A stretch of DNA of 64,000 nucleotides from Halichoerus grypus (GCF_964656455.1 NC_135718.1:131237966-131301965), one strand, 5' to 3'; positions 53,658 through 61,731 are shown, counted from the first letter of the stretch. The notes: generated by a model from the letters alone, not told the origin. Numbers and translations: made by a program.

Positions 53658-54851
53658 GCCATACAAGCAGCTATAGGCCATATAGCCATGTGGTTATAAG
53701 GTCCCTACTTTGGGTTCTTTAAATAAGAAAGCTTTTGCTTTCTTCTGGGTGAAAAGACTCTGGGGTGAGCGGCTGCCCGCTGGCTTTCAGAGAACTCACT
53801 ATTTGTGCTGTGCTTTGGGAAAGCTCTGCTCTGACTCCAGACCAATCGTTCAGGCACATGTACAATTTATATTCAATCACCGGGGCTAGCATTGGGTCCC
53901 TGCATCTGCCTGCACATGTTTATGTAGGCAGTTTCTTTTAATCCATTATTTAATGAAAGGGAAAAGACTGGAAAAGGGCTAAGCCCGGTGGTGGGGAGGA
54001 TCTCATTATCCCATAGGATCTAGCCCTCAACAGAACCTTTCCTCTTTTCTCCCGGAAAATGCAGACTGAGAAGGCAAATGAGTTCTTAACCTTGGTTTGA
54101 GGTCTAGGGGAGAGATGTCTGTTAATTAGGAGAGGAAATTTGGAACATCTCACACCCCTTTTTGGAGTCCTTTGCAGCTGGGTGGATCCTACAGGGTGGA
54201 CCTTACAAGGGATAGATGTTATCACCCAGTGCTCACTCCTTGCTGTGGGGTCCCCGGGGAAGCTCATTTAATTTCCCTCCACTGTTGATTAAGATAATTT
54301 AGTCTTAAGATATCACAGAGATTTAACAGAAGTGAAAACTTTCTAAGGTTAAAAGTACAAACAAAAGCTATTGCAATACTGCCGCAAAGCAGGGGGTAGA
54401 CTGGGTGATGGCCAAGGCAACAGGGGTGATGGTGGAAGCTAGAGAAGGTTCTGGGAGAGGCAGGGAACACCCGAGTCCCCAGAAGCCAGGTTTGGGGCAA
54501 GAGTGGCGTCCCCAAGCCCGGGCACGAGGTGCTGGCACTCGGGCTAGGGCTGGTCTGGGGAATGTGGTGGGGCTCCAGTTCCAGTAATGGACCCTCTGCG
54601 GTGGGAGTGGGGCGGCACGGGTTGGCCCGAGGGGACAGGGACTTATGTTTGGGCATAGCTGGGCGAAGGGGACCAGGCTCACCTTTCAGCGCTTCCTTCA
54701 TCGCGAAGCGCTCGCCTGGGCTGAACTGAGAAGGGATTTGCGGCGCCCGCTGATGCCCCTGGCCCTTCAGGCCCTTCGATCTGGAGATTGTGGGGATACC
54801 TAGCAGCAGCACAGCCGCCAGAGCCAGCACGCAGACACAGTGCGGAGCCAT
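33328..54851 (-). CDS. PM20D1: PM20D1, secreted N-fatty-acyl amino acid synthase/hydrolase (whole CDS, 13 exons)
   Basis: M20-family zinc enzyme. The secreted mammalian enzyme reversibly condenses free fatty acids with amino acids; its N-acyl amino acid products uncouple mitochondria. Exons in transcript order: 54851-54683, 50490-50404, 48937-48705, 48071-47985, 46905-46772, 46477-46358, 45638-45563, 45189-45128, 44883-44805, 42913-42842, 37310-37142, 34736-34637, 33451-33328. Total 1,512 nt, 503 codons plus stop (human 502). A signal peptide is evident (about 1-24, [13 protein letters not shown]). Zinc and catalytic residues inferred from the M20 family: H125 and D127 in MAHSDVVP, bridging D157 in [10 protein letters not shown]191/E192 in GHDEE, D218 in VDEG, H258 in PGHSSAP, H465 in IHGINE. 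N-glycosylation sequons at N72, N253 and N443. No disabling mutation. Identity is very secure. Confidence 0.98.
33452..34636 (-). other. PM20D1: PM20D1 intron 12
   Basis: Contains an (ATA)n microsatellite at 33,640-33,665. Otherwise nothing recognised. Confidence 0.6.
33640..33665 (+). repeat. (ATA)n microsatellite
   Basis: About eight ATA units in PM20D1 intron 12. Confidence 0.95.
34637..34736 (-). CDS. PM20D1: PM20D1 exon 12 (G430-S463)
   Basis: Encodes [20 protein letters not shown], which includes the M20 substrate-binding GNTDSRH segment, and [12 protein letters not shown]. Acceptor GTCTAG, donor GTGAGT. Confidence 0.96.
36126..36330 (+). mobile_element. Can-SINE
   Basis: Older subtype (AAGTGTCCAACTCTCGACTC). 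Target duplication AAATGAGGGAATCC. Confidence 0.93.
36415..36603 (+). mobile_element. MER5A (near full length)
   Basis: It begins GATCCTCAAACTGTGG and ends GGAGAACCACTG, with GTAATCTGCATTTTAATAAG inside: a typical short hAT-Charlie element. Confidence 0.8.
36821..36856 (+). repeat. (TG)n microsatellite
   Basis: 18 TG units followed by a G run, in PM20D1 intron 11. Confidence 0.97.
37142..37310 (-). CDS. PM20D1: PM20D1 exon 11 (V374-G430)
   Basis: Encodes [38 protein letters not shown] and FPEVSTVVP. Acceptor CTCAAG, donor GTAATG. Confidence 0.97.
38464..38665 (-). mobile_element. Can-SINE
   Basis: Reverse SINE. Target duplication ATCTTTTAAATTTCTT / ATCTTTTAGATTTCTT. Same orientation as PM20D1. 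Confidence 0.95.
39881..40080 (-). mobile_element. Can-SINE
   Basis: Reverse SINE. Target duplication CATCCTATGATTTT on both sides. Confidence 0.95.
40150..40300 (+). mobile_element. L2-like 3' fragment
   Basis: CTAGAACATCAGTGCCATCA, GTGCTTAGAAGAATGTC, CTCAGTAAACACTTGG: the usual L2 tail pattern. Confidence 0.65.
41390..42330 (+). mobile_element. L2 fragments
   Basis: Words such as GTCACTTCCCCGGGGAAG, GAAGTCTTGCCTGACC, CTAGCACCTGGTCC and TTTACATCGCAGCTCAAAT fit the L2 3' region. Heavily decayed, no reading frame. Confidence 0.6.
42415..42720 (+). mobile_element. MIR fragment
   Basis: TGGTTCTGGAGCTAGACTG, TTGGGCATGTCACTTACC, CCTGTTAAATAAGGATG: a MIR core with its flanks. Confidence 0.75.
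42842..42913 (-). CDS. PM20D1: PM20D1 exon 10 (V350-E373)
   Basis: A 72-nt phase-0 exon encoding [18 protein letters not shown] and AQTVEE. Acceptor CTCCAG, donor GTGCGT. Confidence 0.97.
42914..44804 (-). other. PM20D1: PM20D1 intron 9
   Basis: Contains a MIR-like piece at about 43,560-43,700. The remainder, including the AT-rich 44,060-44,500 stretch, shows nothing recognised. Confidence 0.5.
44805..44883 (-). CDS. PM20D1: PM20D1 exon 9 (R323-K349)
   Basis: Encodes [19 protein letters not shown] and MFNAGVK. Acceptor GCTTTAG, donor GTAACA. Confidence 0.97.
45128..45189 (-). CDS. PM20D1: PM20D1 exon 8 (F303-R323)
   Basis: A 62-nt exon encoding [20 protein letters not shown]. Acceptor CTTTCAG, donor GTAAAG. 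Confidence 0.96.
45190..45562 (-). other. PM20D1: PM20D1 intron 7
   Basis: A 373-nt intron between exons 7 and 8. Nothing recognised inside. Confidence 0.7.
45563..45638 (-). CDS. PM20D1: PM20D1 exon 7 (R277-E302)
   Basis: A 76-nt exon encoding [19 protein letters not shown] and QELAHE. Acceptor TTCCAG, donor GTGGGA. Confidence 0.96.
45639..46357 (-). other. PM20D1: PM20D1 intron 6
   Basis: An L2-like tail at about 45,905-46,030 (GTTCCTTGAGGAAAGGGACT). Otherwise plain intronic sequence. Confidence 0.6.
46358..46477 (-). CDS. PM20D1: PM20D1 exon 6 (M237-R277)
   Basis: Encodes [20 protein letters not shown], then His258 in [19 protein letters not shown]. Acceptor CCTACAG, donor GTAAGC. Contains the sequon NMT. 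Confidence 0.97.
46772..46905 (-). CDS. PM20D1: PM20D1 exon 5 (V193-M237)
   Basis: Encodes [18 protein letters not shown], then [17 protein letters not shown] with the zinc ligand D218. Met237 is split AT/G across the junction. Acceptor TCTGCAG, donor GTGAGT. Confidence 0.97.
46906..47984 (-). other. PM20D1: PM20D1 intron 4
   Basis: Largely occupied by a MER5A fossil interrupted by an L1 3' end (47,235-47,870). A sense-strand run of 14 G lies about 50 nt inside the 5' end. Confidence 0.7.
47235..47870. mobile_element. MER5A split by an L1 3' end
   Basis: MER5-like sequence (TTTCTCAAAGTGTCATCG ... GGGAGTTTGTTAAAAAATTC) is interrupted at about 47,315 by a forward L1 3' end (CCATGGTTTCCAGGGGTTGG, near-terminal AAAATAAAACC). 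It resumes at about 47,770 (GAATCTGCATTTTGG). Duplication AAATTCAGATCTATG / AAATTCAAATCTATG. Confidence 0.75.
47985..48071 (-). CDS. PM20D1: PM20D1 exon 4 (A164-E192)
   Basis: A phase-0 exon encoding [20 protein letters not shown] and FIALGHDEE, which ends with the catalytic-base and zinc-ligand pair E191/E192. Acceptor CCCCCAG, donor GTAGAG. Confidence 0.97.
48072..48704 (-). other. PM20D1: PM20D1 intron 3
   Basis: Contains a same-sense Can-SINE (48,176-48,375) about 105 nt before exon 4 and a decayed MIR-like piece at about 48,470-48,605. Confidence 0.7.
48176..48375 (-). mobile_element. Can-SINE
   Basis: Reverse on the plus strand, so sense to PM20D1. Target duplication GGACACTCTCTTTA. 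Confidence 0.96.
48705..48937 (-). CDS. PM20D1: PM20D1 exon 3 (V86-M163)
   Basis: Largest coding exon (233 nt). Encodes [40 protein letters not shown] (H125, D127) and [12 protein letters not shown] (D157). Acceptor CCCTAG, donor GTCTGA (weak match to consensus). Confidence 0.96.
48938..50403 (-). other. PM20D1: PM20D1 intron 2
   Basis: Contains a reverse L1 3' fragment (49,903-50,085). A sense-strand run of 16 G begins 16 nt from the end of exon 2. An A-rich/GA tract lies at 49,350-49,372. Confidence 0.6.
49903..50085 (-). mobile_element. L1 3' end (5'-truncated)
   Basis: Inverted L1 3' UTR (TTGAGTATAGTTGACACAAA) preceded by a T-rich tail. Target duplication GTCCTACCTTTT on both sides. Confidence 0.8.
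50404..50490 (-). CDS. PM20D1: PM20D1 exon 2 (G57-V86)
   Basis: Encodes [20 protein letters not shown] and EFGEYIRT, including the sequon N72-A-T. Acceptor CTGACAG. The donor GTCAGC is a poor match to consensus and is followed 16 nt on by a G run. Confidence 0.96.
50575..50740 (-). mobile_element. MIR-family fragment
   Basis: CAATCCTATGAGGTAGGCAC, AAGGTGGGGAAACAAG and GGATTTAAGCCCAGG are typical of MIR/MIR3-type sequence. Orientation uncertain. Confidence 0.6.
50765..50973 (-). mobile_element. Can-SINE with expanded GA tract
   Basis: Reverse SINE with a (GA)n stretch of about 37 nt at 50,791-50,827. Target duplication CTAATATGGTTCTT. Confidence 0.95.
51532..51727 (+). mobile_element. Can-SINE, first of a tandem pair
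   Basis: Complete SINE. Flanked by GGGTCTATTTGTG on both sides. Confidence 0.96.
51741..51922 (+). mobile_element. Can-SINE, second of a tandem pair
   Basis: It begins right after the 3' copy of the first SINE's target duplication and is followed by a third copy of GGTCTATT. The body differs from the first SINE (shorter, CAGTCAGAGTTAAG), so this is not a simple duplication. Confidence 0.95.
52200..52620 (+). mobile_element. L1 3' end
   Basis: L1 words GGAATATTACTCAGCTAC, GATGGACCTAGAGGGTATTA, AAGCTGTACACCTGAAAC. Interrupted by the (GAAA)n expansion. Confidence 0.88.
52367..52424 (+). repeat. (GAAA)n tetranucleotide repeat
   Basis: About 14 uninterrupted GAAA units within the L1 3' end, where the ancestral element has only a short GAA-rich motif. 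Confidence 0.97.
53207..53492 (-). mobile_element. Carnivore L1 3' end (5'-truncated)
   Basis: Inverted 3' UTR (AACACCCAGTGCTCCATGCA, CGTGCCCTCCTTAATACCC). Target duplication CATCAGTTTTG on both sides. Confidence 0.9.
53627..53657 (+). repeat. (TA)n microsatellite
   Basis: Alternating TA with one CA interruption. Confidence 0.9.
54683..54851 (-). CDS. PM20D1: PM20D1 exon 1 (M1-G57)
   Basis: ATG at 54,849-54,851 in a good context (A at -3, G at +4). Encodes the signal peptide [20 protein letters not shown] and the pro-region through FAMKEALK. Donor GTGAGC. Confidence 0.97.
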
Positions 54852-55060
54852 GCTTCTCTCCGGTCTGCAGCTGGAGTTCACAAGCTCTTGTTTGTCGTCC
54901 TGTCACAGCTCCAATTCCCGCAACTGCCTTAGCCCCACCCTAGCCCCAGGCCTGACCAATCGCTGCTTGCCTGGGGTTGAGAACCACCCAATCGGCGGGA
55001 CGGCTCCGCCCAGGTCCGCAGGGCATTTTGGGAGTGGTCGTTTCTCCAGCTGCGGCAGGC
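54852..55060 (-). promoter_or_regulatory. PM20D1: PM20D1 promoter / 5' UTR region
   Basis: GC-rich flank just upstream of the start codon. Plus-strand CCAAT at 54,956-54,960 and 54,988-54,992 read as ATTGG on the sense strand (NF-Y-type sites). A GC box (sense GGGCGGAG) lies at about 55,004-55,011. No TATA box seen. The human promoter is a known methylation-variable CpG region; only a moderate CpG content is visible here. Confidence 0.6.
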
Positions 55061-55415
55061 AGGAGTAGAGCAAAGGTGAGGGCTCCAGGTAAAGGGTAGG
55101 TCTTCTGTGTGTTTCATCTTCCGCTTTGAGATTCTCAGAAATCCGTTGCTGTATGACAAGCCAGTTAAAGGGGGAAGAGGCAAAATAAAATCAGCAAAGC
55201 GTATCAGACCTTAATCTGCTTCTCACTTCTGAAGTTTAGAACTTGATTACCATCCCCCCGGATATGGTGGGGGAGCTTTCCTGGTCCCTGGCTTTATTTA
55301 ATCTGAAATTGAAACAGTATTCCTCTATTTATAGACGTTGCTTTGAATGATCAGTTCAGAGGGCTTGCCCCAGTTTAGGAATTCGCTGAAAGTGGTTTTG
55401 ATATTAATGTAAACA
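55061..55415. other. Intergenic, upstream of PM20D1
   Basis: Nothing recognised. Confidence 0.4.
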
Positions 55416-55426
55416 CTGCATTTTTG

Positions 55427-55661
55427 GGGGGGAATTGGAGGGAGAGATGAACCATGAGAGACTACGGACTTTGAGAAAAAAACAGGATTTTAGAGGGGGG
55501 GGGATTGATTAGCCCGGTGATGGGTATTAAGGAGGGCACTACTGCATGGAGCACTGGGTGTGATACGAAGACAATGGATGGTGGATCACCACATCAAAAA
55601 CCAATGATGTATTGTATGGTGACTAACATAACATAATAAAATTAAAACAAACAAACAAACA
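55427..55661 (+). mobile_element. Carnivore L1 3' end (5'-truncated)
   Basis: GATGAACCATGAGAGACTAC, GGTGATGGGTATTAAGGAG, ACCAATGATGTATTGTATGG and an AAAC-rich tail. Perfect target duplication AAACACTGCATTTTTG. Confidence 0.94.
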
Positions 55662-56045
55662 AAAAACACTGCATTTTTGCAACTCTAGGCAAGTACATGA
55701 AGACTGAAGGATTTTGAGAAAGATTGTGTTTTAATAATTTTGATGTATTTAATAAACTGAAATTTTATAAATAGCTATTTGTCCTATGAAGGATAATTTT
55801 GGAAAAAAAGAAAATTGTGGCACAGAGAATAAAATTAGATTTATTGGAGCCAGAAAAAACCCATTCCTTTCATATCCCTTGATGCAATTTAATCCACCAC
55901 CAGTCACAAAGTTTAGAATTCTCTAGAAAAAAATCAATAGTAGGGCTGTATAGCTACTCATTCCCAAAGCTGCAAATTTACACTCTTGGTGTTTGCCAAA
56001 GCTCAGAGAAGGAGTGCTTTGTTCCCTTTCGGGAATCCTACTTAA

Positions 56046-56084
<39 letters not shown>

Positions 56085-56272
56085 CCCAAACAAAAACCTG
56101 CAATCATATATTTACTTTTCAATAGCAATCTAAAAACAGTATTATGAAACATTTCACACATACTGAAAGGTGTAAAGAATTAATATAATGAACATTCTAT
56201 TCACCACCCAGCTTAAGATCTAGAACATTAAAAATAGAGTTGAAATGAGTTTTTGTGAAAGTGTAAACATTG
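55662..56272. other. Intergenic AT-rich sequence
   Basis: Contains an (AAT)n microsatellite at 56,045-56,084. Otherwise unassigned. Confidence 0.45.
56045..56084 (+). repeat. (AAT)n microsatellite
   Basis: About 13 AAT units. Confidence 0.97.
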
Positions 56273-56273
56273 G

Positions 56274-56441
56274 GGGTGCCTGGTGGCTCAGTTTGTTAAT
56301 CATCTGACTCTTGATCTTGGCTTGGGTCATGATCTCAGGGTTGTGGGATCGAGCCCTATGCTCACTGGGGAATCTGCTTGAGATTCTCCCTCTCCCTCTC
56401 TCTCTGTCCCTCCCTGATAAATAAATAAATTTTTTTTAAGA
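56274..56441 (+). mobile_element. Can-SINE
   Basis: Diverged copy (GGGGTGCCTGGTGGCTCAG). Imperfect target duplication GAAAGTGTAAACATT / GAAGTGTGAACATT. Confidence 0.9.
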
Positions 56442-56504
56442 AGTGTGAACATTAGCAGAATTTTTAATACAAAGTGGCTTAATTTCTACCAAACTTCAAA
56501 AAAA

Positions 56505-56652
56505 ATTTTTTTAAAGATTTTTATTTATTTATTTGAGAGAGAGTGAGAGAGATCACAGAGGTAGAGGGAAAAGCAGGCTTCCTGCTGAATGTGGAGCCAG
56601 ACGCAGGGCTCAATCCCAGGATGCTTAACCAACTGAGCCACCCAGGTACTCC
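56505..56652 (-). mobile_element. Can-SINE (shortened)
   Basis: Reverse SINE with part of the middle missing. Imperfect target duplication CCAAACTTCAAAAA / CCAAATCTCAAAAG. Confidence 0.88.
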
Positions 56653-56984
56653 CAAATCTCAAAAGTTTTATGATTTTAAAATTAATATACATTTAGGCCC
56701 TTGTGAATTATTTGAAGAATACAATAAAATATAAAGAAAACAAATCATGCTTCTTACATGGTTAGTCCTTTTTGTTTTCTTGCTTAATAAATCTTTCTCT
56801 ATTTCAAGGTCATACATATATTTTGATGTCTCATCTTTTAAAGTTTTAAACTTTTGTCTTTTATATGAAAAATAAAAAATCATATCCAGAGATACTAACT
56901 CATAATATTTTGATGTGTTATTCAACCTTTTTTTATGCCCTCAAATACTCATATATAAGGTGTGTCTTTTTTATTTTTATTTTT

Positions 56985-57530
56985 TTTACAAGGTTAATAA
57001 GGCTTTAATTTCACACAGACACACAAAACCCTATGCATAATTTAAAAAGGAAACAAAAGTAAGTAAAAATGATAAAGGATATAGAGGACAGTTCTGCTAA
57101 AACACAAAGTGCAGCTCCATACAAAACAACATAAGGAATCAGAATCAAGTCACTCTGAACACAAAGAAAGAAAGTCACTCCACAAGTAATGTGGCTAAAG
57201 CTGCCAGCAAATTTCATTAGGTGAAGTGTAGGAAACTTACACCCATTTCTCTCTTTATAGCATAAGTAAACAATACTGACAACAGGCCAGAGGAATAGGG
57301 ATAGAAGGACAAGCTCAGAGAGGGATGGAACCTGGAGATGAGAGGTGTGTGGTCTCACTCCCCAAATCCCCTCAGTTCTTGAAATAGGCCAGGTCAGTTG
57401 ATTGCTCTTCATTGTCTGACATTTGACCTACTGAACTTGGGTCTTGACCCAGACCCTCATCCCCTTTCGCTAGTGAACACGCCTGTACTTCAAACCTCTT
57501 AAAATGAACTTTAAGAAAAGTCCAATGTTA
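56985..57530 (-). pseudogene. Candidate processed retrocopy (3' end of an unidentified mRNA)
   Basis: On the minus strand an open stretch of 51 codons (57,527-57,375) ends in TGA at 57,372-57,374. It contains MSDNEEQSTDLAYFKN at its end. About 360 nt of 3' UTR-like sequence follows, with ATTAAA near 57,007-57,012 and an A-rich tail at about 56,970-56,990 on the sense strand. No introns are seen and the 5' side stops at the neighbouring SINE/L1 composite. This looks like a 5'-truncated retrocopy. I do not recognise the parent gene. The alternative is a genuine terminal exon of an unannotated gene. No target duplication was found. Confidence 0.45.
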
Positions 57531-57532
57531 CT

Positions 57533-57718
57533 GGGGCACCTGGGTGGCTCAGTCAATTAAGCATCTACCTCTTGGTTTTGGGTCGGGTCATGATCTCGGG
57601 GTCCTGGGATCAGCCCTGTGTTGTGCTCCTCGCTCAGCGTGGAGTATGCTTGTCCGTCTCCCTCTGCTCCTTCCCCTGCTCTCTCTCTCTCTCTCTGGAA
57701 TGAATAAATAAAATCTTA
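57533..57718 (+). mobile_element. Can-SINE at the 5' side of an L1 composite
   Basis: Older subtype (TCTACCTCTTGGTTTTGGG) ending AATAAATAAAATCTTA and abutting L1 sequence directly, without a poly(A) or target duplication between them. Confidence 0.9.
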
Positions 57719-58340
57719 CCCAAAATGGGAATGCAAGCTGGTGCAGCCACTCTGGAAAACAGTATGGAGTTTCCTCAAAAAGTTGAAAATAGAGCTACCA
57801 TACGATCCAGCAATTGCACTACTGGGTATTTACCTCAAAGATAGCAATGTAGTGATCTGAAGGGGTACATGCACCCCTATGTTTATAGCAGCAATGTCCA
57901 CAATAGCCAAACTATGGAAAGAGCCAAGATGTCCATCAACAGATGAATGGATAAAGAAGATGTGGTGTGTATGTACATATATATATATATACACACACAC
58001 ATACATACATACACACAATCGAATATTATGTAGCCATCAAAAAAACCACACGAAATCTTGCCATTTGCAACAACGTGGATGGAACTAGAGGGTATTATGC
58101 TAAGTGAAATAAGTCAATCAGAGGAAGACATGTATCATATGATCTCACTTATATGAGGAATTCTTAATCTCAGGAAACAAACTGAGGGTTGCTGGAGTGG
58201 TGGAGGGTGGGAGGGATGGGGTGGCTGGGTGATAGACATTGGGGAGTGTATGTGCTACAGTGAGCGCTGTGAATTGTGTAAGACTGATGAATCACAGACC
58301 TGTACCTCTGAAACATATAATACATTATATGTTAAAAAAA
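57719..58340 (+). mobile_element. Carnivore L1 ORF2 end and 3' UTR
   Basis: GGGAATGCAAGCTGGTGCAG, CAGTATGGAGTTTCCTC, GATGGAACTAGAGGGTATTA, ending TAATACATTATATGTT plus 16 A. It contains TA/CA repeats at about 57,975-58,016. Not coding. Confidence 0.92.
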
Positions 58341-58354
58341 AAAAAAAAAGATAG

Positions 58355-58822
58355 TAGGAAGGGAGAAATGAAGGGGGGACTCGGAGGGGGAGACGAACCA
58401 TGAGAGACTATGGACTCTGAGAAACAAACTGAGGGTTTTAGAGGGGAGGGGGGTGGGGGGATGGGTTAGCTTGGTGATGGGTATTAAAGAGGGCATATAT
58501 TGGGGCGCCTGGGTGGCTCAGTCCTTAAGTGTCTGCCTTCGGCTCAGGTCATGATACCAGGGTCCTGGGATCAAGTCCCATATCGGGCTCCCTGCTCAGC
58601 GGGAAGCCTGTTTCTCCCTCTCCCGCTCCCCCTGCTTGTGTTCCCTCTCTTGCTGTGTCTCTCTCTGTCAAATAAATAAATAAAATAAAAAAAAAGAGAG
58701 CATGTATTGAATGGAGCACTGGGTGTTATACGCAAACAATAAATCATGGAACACTACATCAAAAACTAATGATGTAATATATGGTGATTAACATAACATA
58801 ATAAAAAAAAAATCTTACCAAA
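58355..58822 (+). mobile_element. Second carnivore L1 3' end with nested Can-SINE
   Basis: A different L1 3' UTR subtype (GAACCATGAGAGACTATGGA, GCACTGGGTGTTATACGC) immediately follows the poly(A) of the first and is split by a SINE at 58,502-58,695. Confidence 0.9.
58502..58695 (+). mobile_element. Can-SINE nested in L1 3' UTR
   Basis: Complete SINE. Imperfect target duplication AAAGAGGGCATATATT / AAGAGAGCATGTATT. Confidence 0.95.
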
Positions 58823-59890
58823 AAAAGTCCAGTGTTACTAAATCAATTGCTTATATTCATATTGGCATGCTTTTTATTAAAAACTTCAAAACATCAGACA
58901 TATAGCACATGTGGAAAAAAATAATTTACTGTGTGTAAATATGATACAAGAGACAAGACTTCCTTAAGTCTAGTAATCAAAGCATGCCGTAAAGGAGTCA
59001 ATGATGTGGTGACATACAGCAAAAAAATTGTCACAAAACTCTCAAGGCCTAACAAACTACAGTTTCCCAATAAAATATATGTTTTTCAGGTGTTAATAAG
59101 ACATACCGATAGAGACAAAATTAAAGTTTTGAAGTAATGCATTAGAAAGATGTTAGGTGGCAGAAATCTGTCCAGATGTGGTACATGTTTAAAGAGAGCG
59201 TTACTCAGTGTTAAAGCAAGATGGGGAGGAGGAAAAGGACATACCTGTGTTTTGGGGACATTTTTATGTGACTTGCATCTGGTACTGGGTTGTTGATTTT
59301 TCTCAAAGTCTCCATACGTATACAATGCACTTGGAAGATGTAGCTTTGTTTCCCTGATTGAAATGGAAAGACTGCTCAAAGGAGGGGGTCAATTAAATCA
59401 AACAGGGCGGGGGTGGGGTGGGGTTTGGATGACTAAGTAAGGACATCCACTGCAGTTATTTCAGAGGACAAAGAAAGAGGGAGAAAGAATATATTTATTT
59501 GGTTTAATATAATCTCTTTTCAGTAGATCACAAATGAGTTTAAAAACACCTTTTTTTTTCTGTATGCTTCCAACCCCCATGCTCTCTCTACACTTACAAC
59601 ACTCAACTACATAGAGACGCAGCCCAAAATCTCTTCAATTTAGGTGTTTCCAATGTGTCTGTTTTAAAATGAAACAGATGCATACTATATACAAAGTTCT
59701 ATATTTTGCTTCATTCCTTTAGCTTATATTAAAAACACTTCCCTGAATTTGAATATTCTTTGAATTCTCTTACCATGTAGCATTTGATACTCAATATATG
59801 CGATGAATGTGTAAAGCAAATAACATGACCACCTCTGCAAAGATCAATAATGTTAAAGGTGTATGTGTATCCTAGTGCCTCTATTTTCCA
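58823..59890. other. Intergenic AT-rich sequence
   Basis: No gene or clear repeat recognised. Confidence 0.35.
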
Positions 59891-61320
59891 TTCCCTGCTC
59901 TAGGTAACCACTACCTGAAATGGTGAGTGTCTGAGTGTGCTTTAAGTCATTCTACCACATATATGATTATGAGAAAGAGAGAGAAAGAGAGAGAGAGAGT
60001 TTGGCTTTGCTTGCTTTTATAAAAGTGACGGCATGCTTTTCATAGTCTTTGCCTTTTTCACTCTAGCAGGAGTTTGTGGGATTCGTCCAGACTGTTCTAT
60101 CTAACTGCAGTCTATTCACATTCTCTATGCATGATGCTGCATCCATTCTCAAATACATAAGTACTTATTGTACATGTGTCCTAAGCCACAGGGGAGAGAG
60201 AGTCTCTGAGGTTTATATCTATAAGTGGAAATGTTGGGTTGTAGTATACGTGAATGTTCAGCTTTATAGGATAATGCTAAATTATTTTCCAAAGCGATTG
60301 AACTAGTTTATACTCCCTTCAGTAAGCTGTGCTTAGTATATGAGTTCCTGTTGCTTCATATTCTGCATATTCTGACCAGCACTTGGCATTTCAGATGTCT
60401 TAATTTTGCCCATTTAGTGGCTGGAAAATGATATCTCATTGTGGTATTAATTTGTACTTCCAGTTTAGTAAGGACTTTAAGCATCTTCTCATATGCTTAT
60501 TTGATATGCTTGTTTTCTCAGTAAAATTACTATCTCTGTCTGTTGCCTATTTTTATTTTGAATCATTTGTCTTATTGGCTTTTAGGAGTTTCTGTATTTA
60601 AATACTAATATTTTGTCAGTTATACTTATGTTGCAAATATTTCTATCCATTTGTGTCACATATTTTCACATTATGGTCTTTTGCAGAACTAAAGTCTTAA
60701 TTTTCATGTAGGTGAATTTATCACTTTAAAAAAATCATTAATACTTTTTGTTTATTATTTATTAAGTCTCTAGTTCAAGGTCATAAATATATTTCAATAT
60801 GTTATCTTTTAAAATGTTCAAACTTTTACAGTAAAGTTCTTAATCCATCTGGAATTGACTTTTGTAAGGGGTATAAGATCAGGGTCTAATTTTATTTTTT
60901 TTCCAATTAGATAACCAATTTTCCCAACACCATTCCTTAGTCTGTCCTTTCCTCAGAGATCTGCAGGGCCAGCTCTGTCATTTACTATGTTTTCATACGT
61001 GAAAGGGCCTGTTATTGGGCTATTTTTTTGCATTGTTTCTTTGTTTATTTCTATGCTAATATGACTAACTTAGTTATTATAGCTTTAAAATATGTCTCCA
61101 TACCAGGCAGAACACATTTCTCTCAGTCTGTTAATGTAATGAATCACATTAATAAATTTTAAAAATGTAAAACACCCTGGGAAAAACCATTACTTAGATA
61201 AACCCACTGCTGGATTTTCCTTTAGGATTTTTGCAATTCTGTTTATGAAATTGATTTTGGCCTGTAGTTTTTCTTTTTAGTAATGTCCTTTTTTGGATTC
61301 GGTATCAAGTGTATAGTAGC
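59890..61320 (-). mobile_element. Reverse-oriented old L1 (ORF2 region), part 1
   Basis: Inverted L1 ORF2-like words (ATGATATCTCATTGTGG, AAGCATCTTCTCATATGC, TCTCTAGTTCAAGGTCATAA, CTTAATCCATCTGGAATTG, GTTATTATAGCTTT). Decayed, with many stops. Confidence 0.75.
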
Positions 61321-61354
61321 CTCAGAAATCTCATTAGACAAAATGGTAGAGATT

Positions 61355-61731
61355 TCTAGCTGACCCCAGTATCCATTTCCCTTCTTTCTAAGTAGCAAGA
61401 ATCCTGAGTTTTAGCTCAGCATATGGATATTCAGCTGCAAGACCACATTTCCCAGCCTCTGGCAGCTGGGTTTTGCCATGTGACTACATTTGGAGAATGG
61501 AAGGTAAGCCAAAGTGTTGCATGCGACTCAAGGAGGTGTTCTTATGGACACACTCTTCTTAAATCCCTCCCTCCACGATCAGACATGAGGGCTATAGCTC
61601 TAGCAACCCTGTTGGACCATGATGGTGAGTTCTACACCAAGGGAGGGCAGAGAGCTGAGCTGGAAGTAGCCCAAGTCCTTGGAGAGCCTCATGACTATCC
61701 CAGCTCTGGCCTGTCTACCTTTGGATTACTT

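Larger units (their letters stand above)
50491..54682 (-). other. PM20D1: PM20D1 intron 1
   Basis: A 4.2-kb intron holding a MIR (about 50,575-50,740), three Can-SINEs (50,765; 51,532; 51,741), L1 fragments (about 50,990-51,160, 52,200-52,620, 53,207-53,492), a (GAAA)n and a (TA)n tract. No exon-like sequence seen. Confidence 0.65.

Noticed and set aside
57011..57412. A 133-codon open frame with hydrophobic stretches on the minus strand
   Set aside because: It lies in the 3' UTR-like part of the candidate retrocopy, in another frame from the 51-codon C-terminus.
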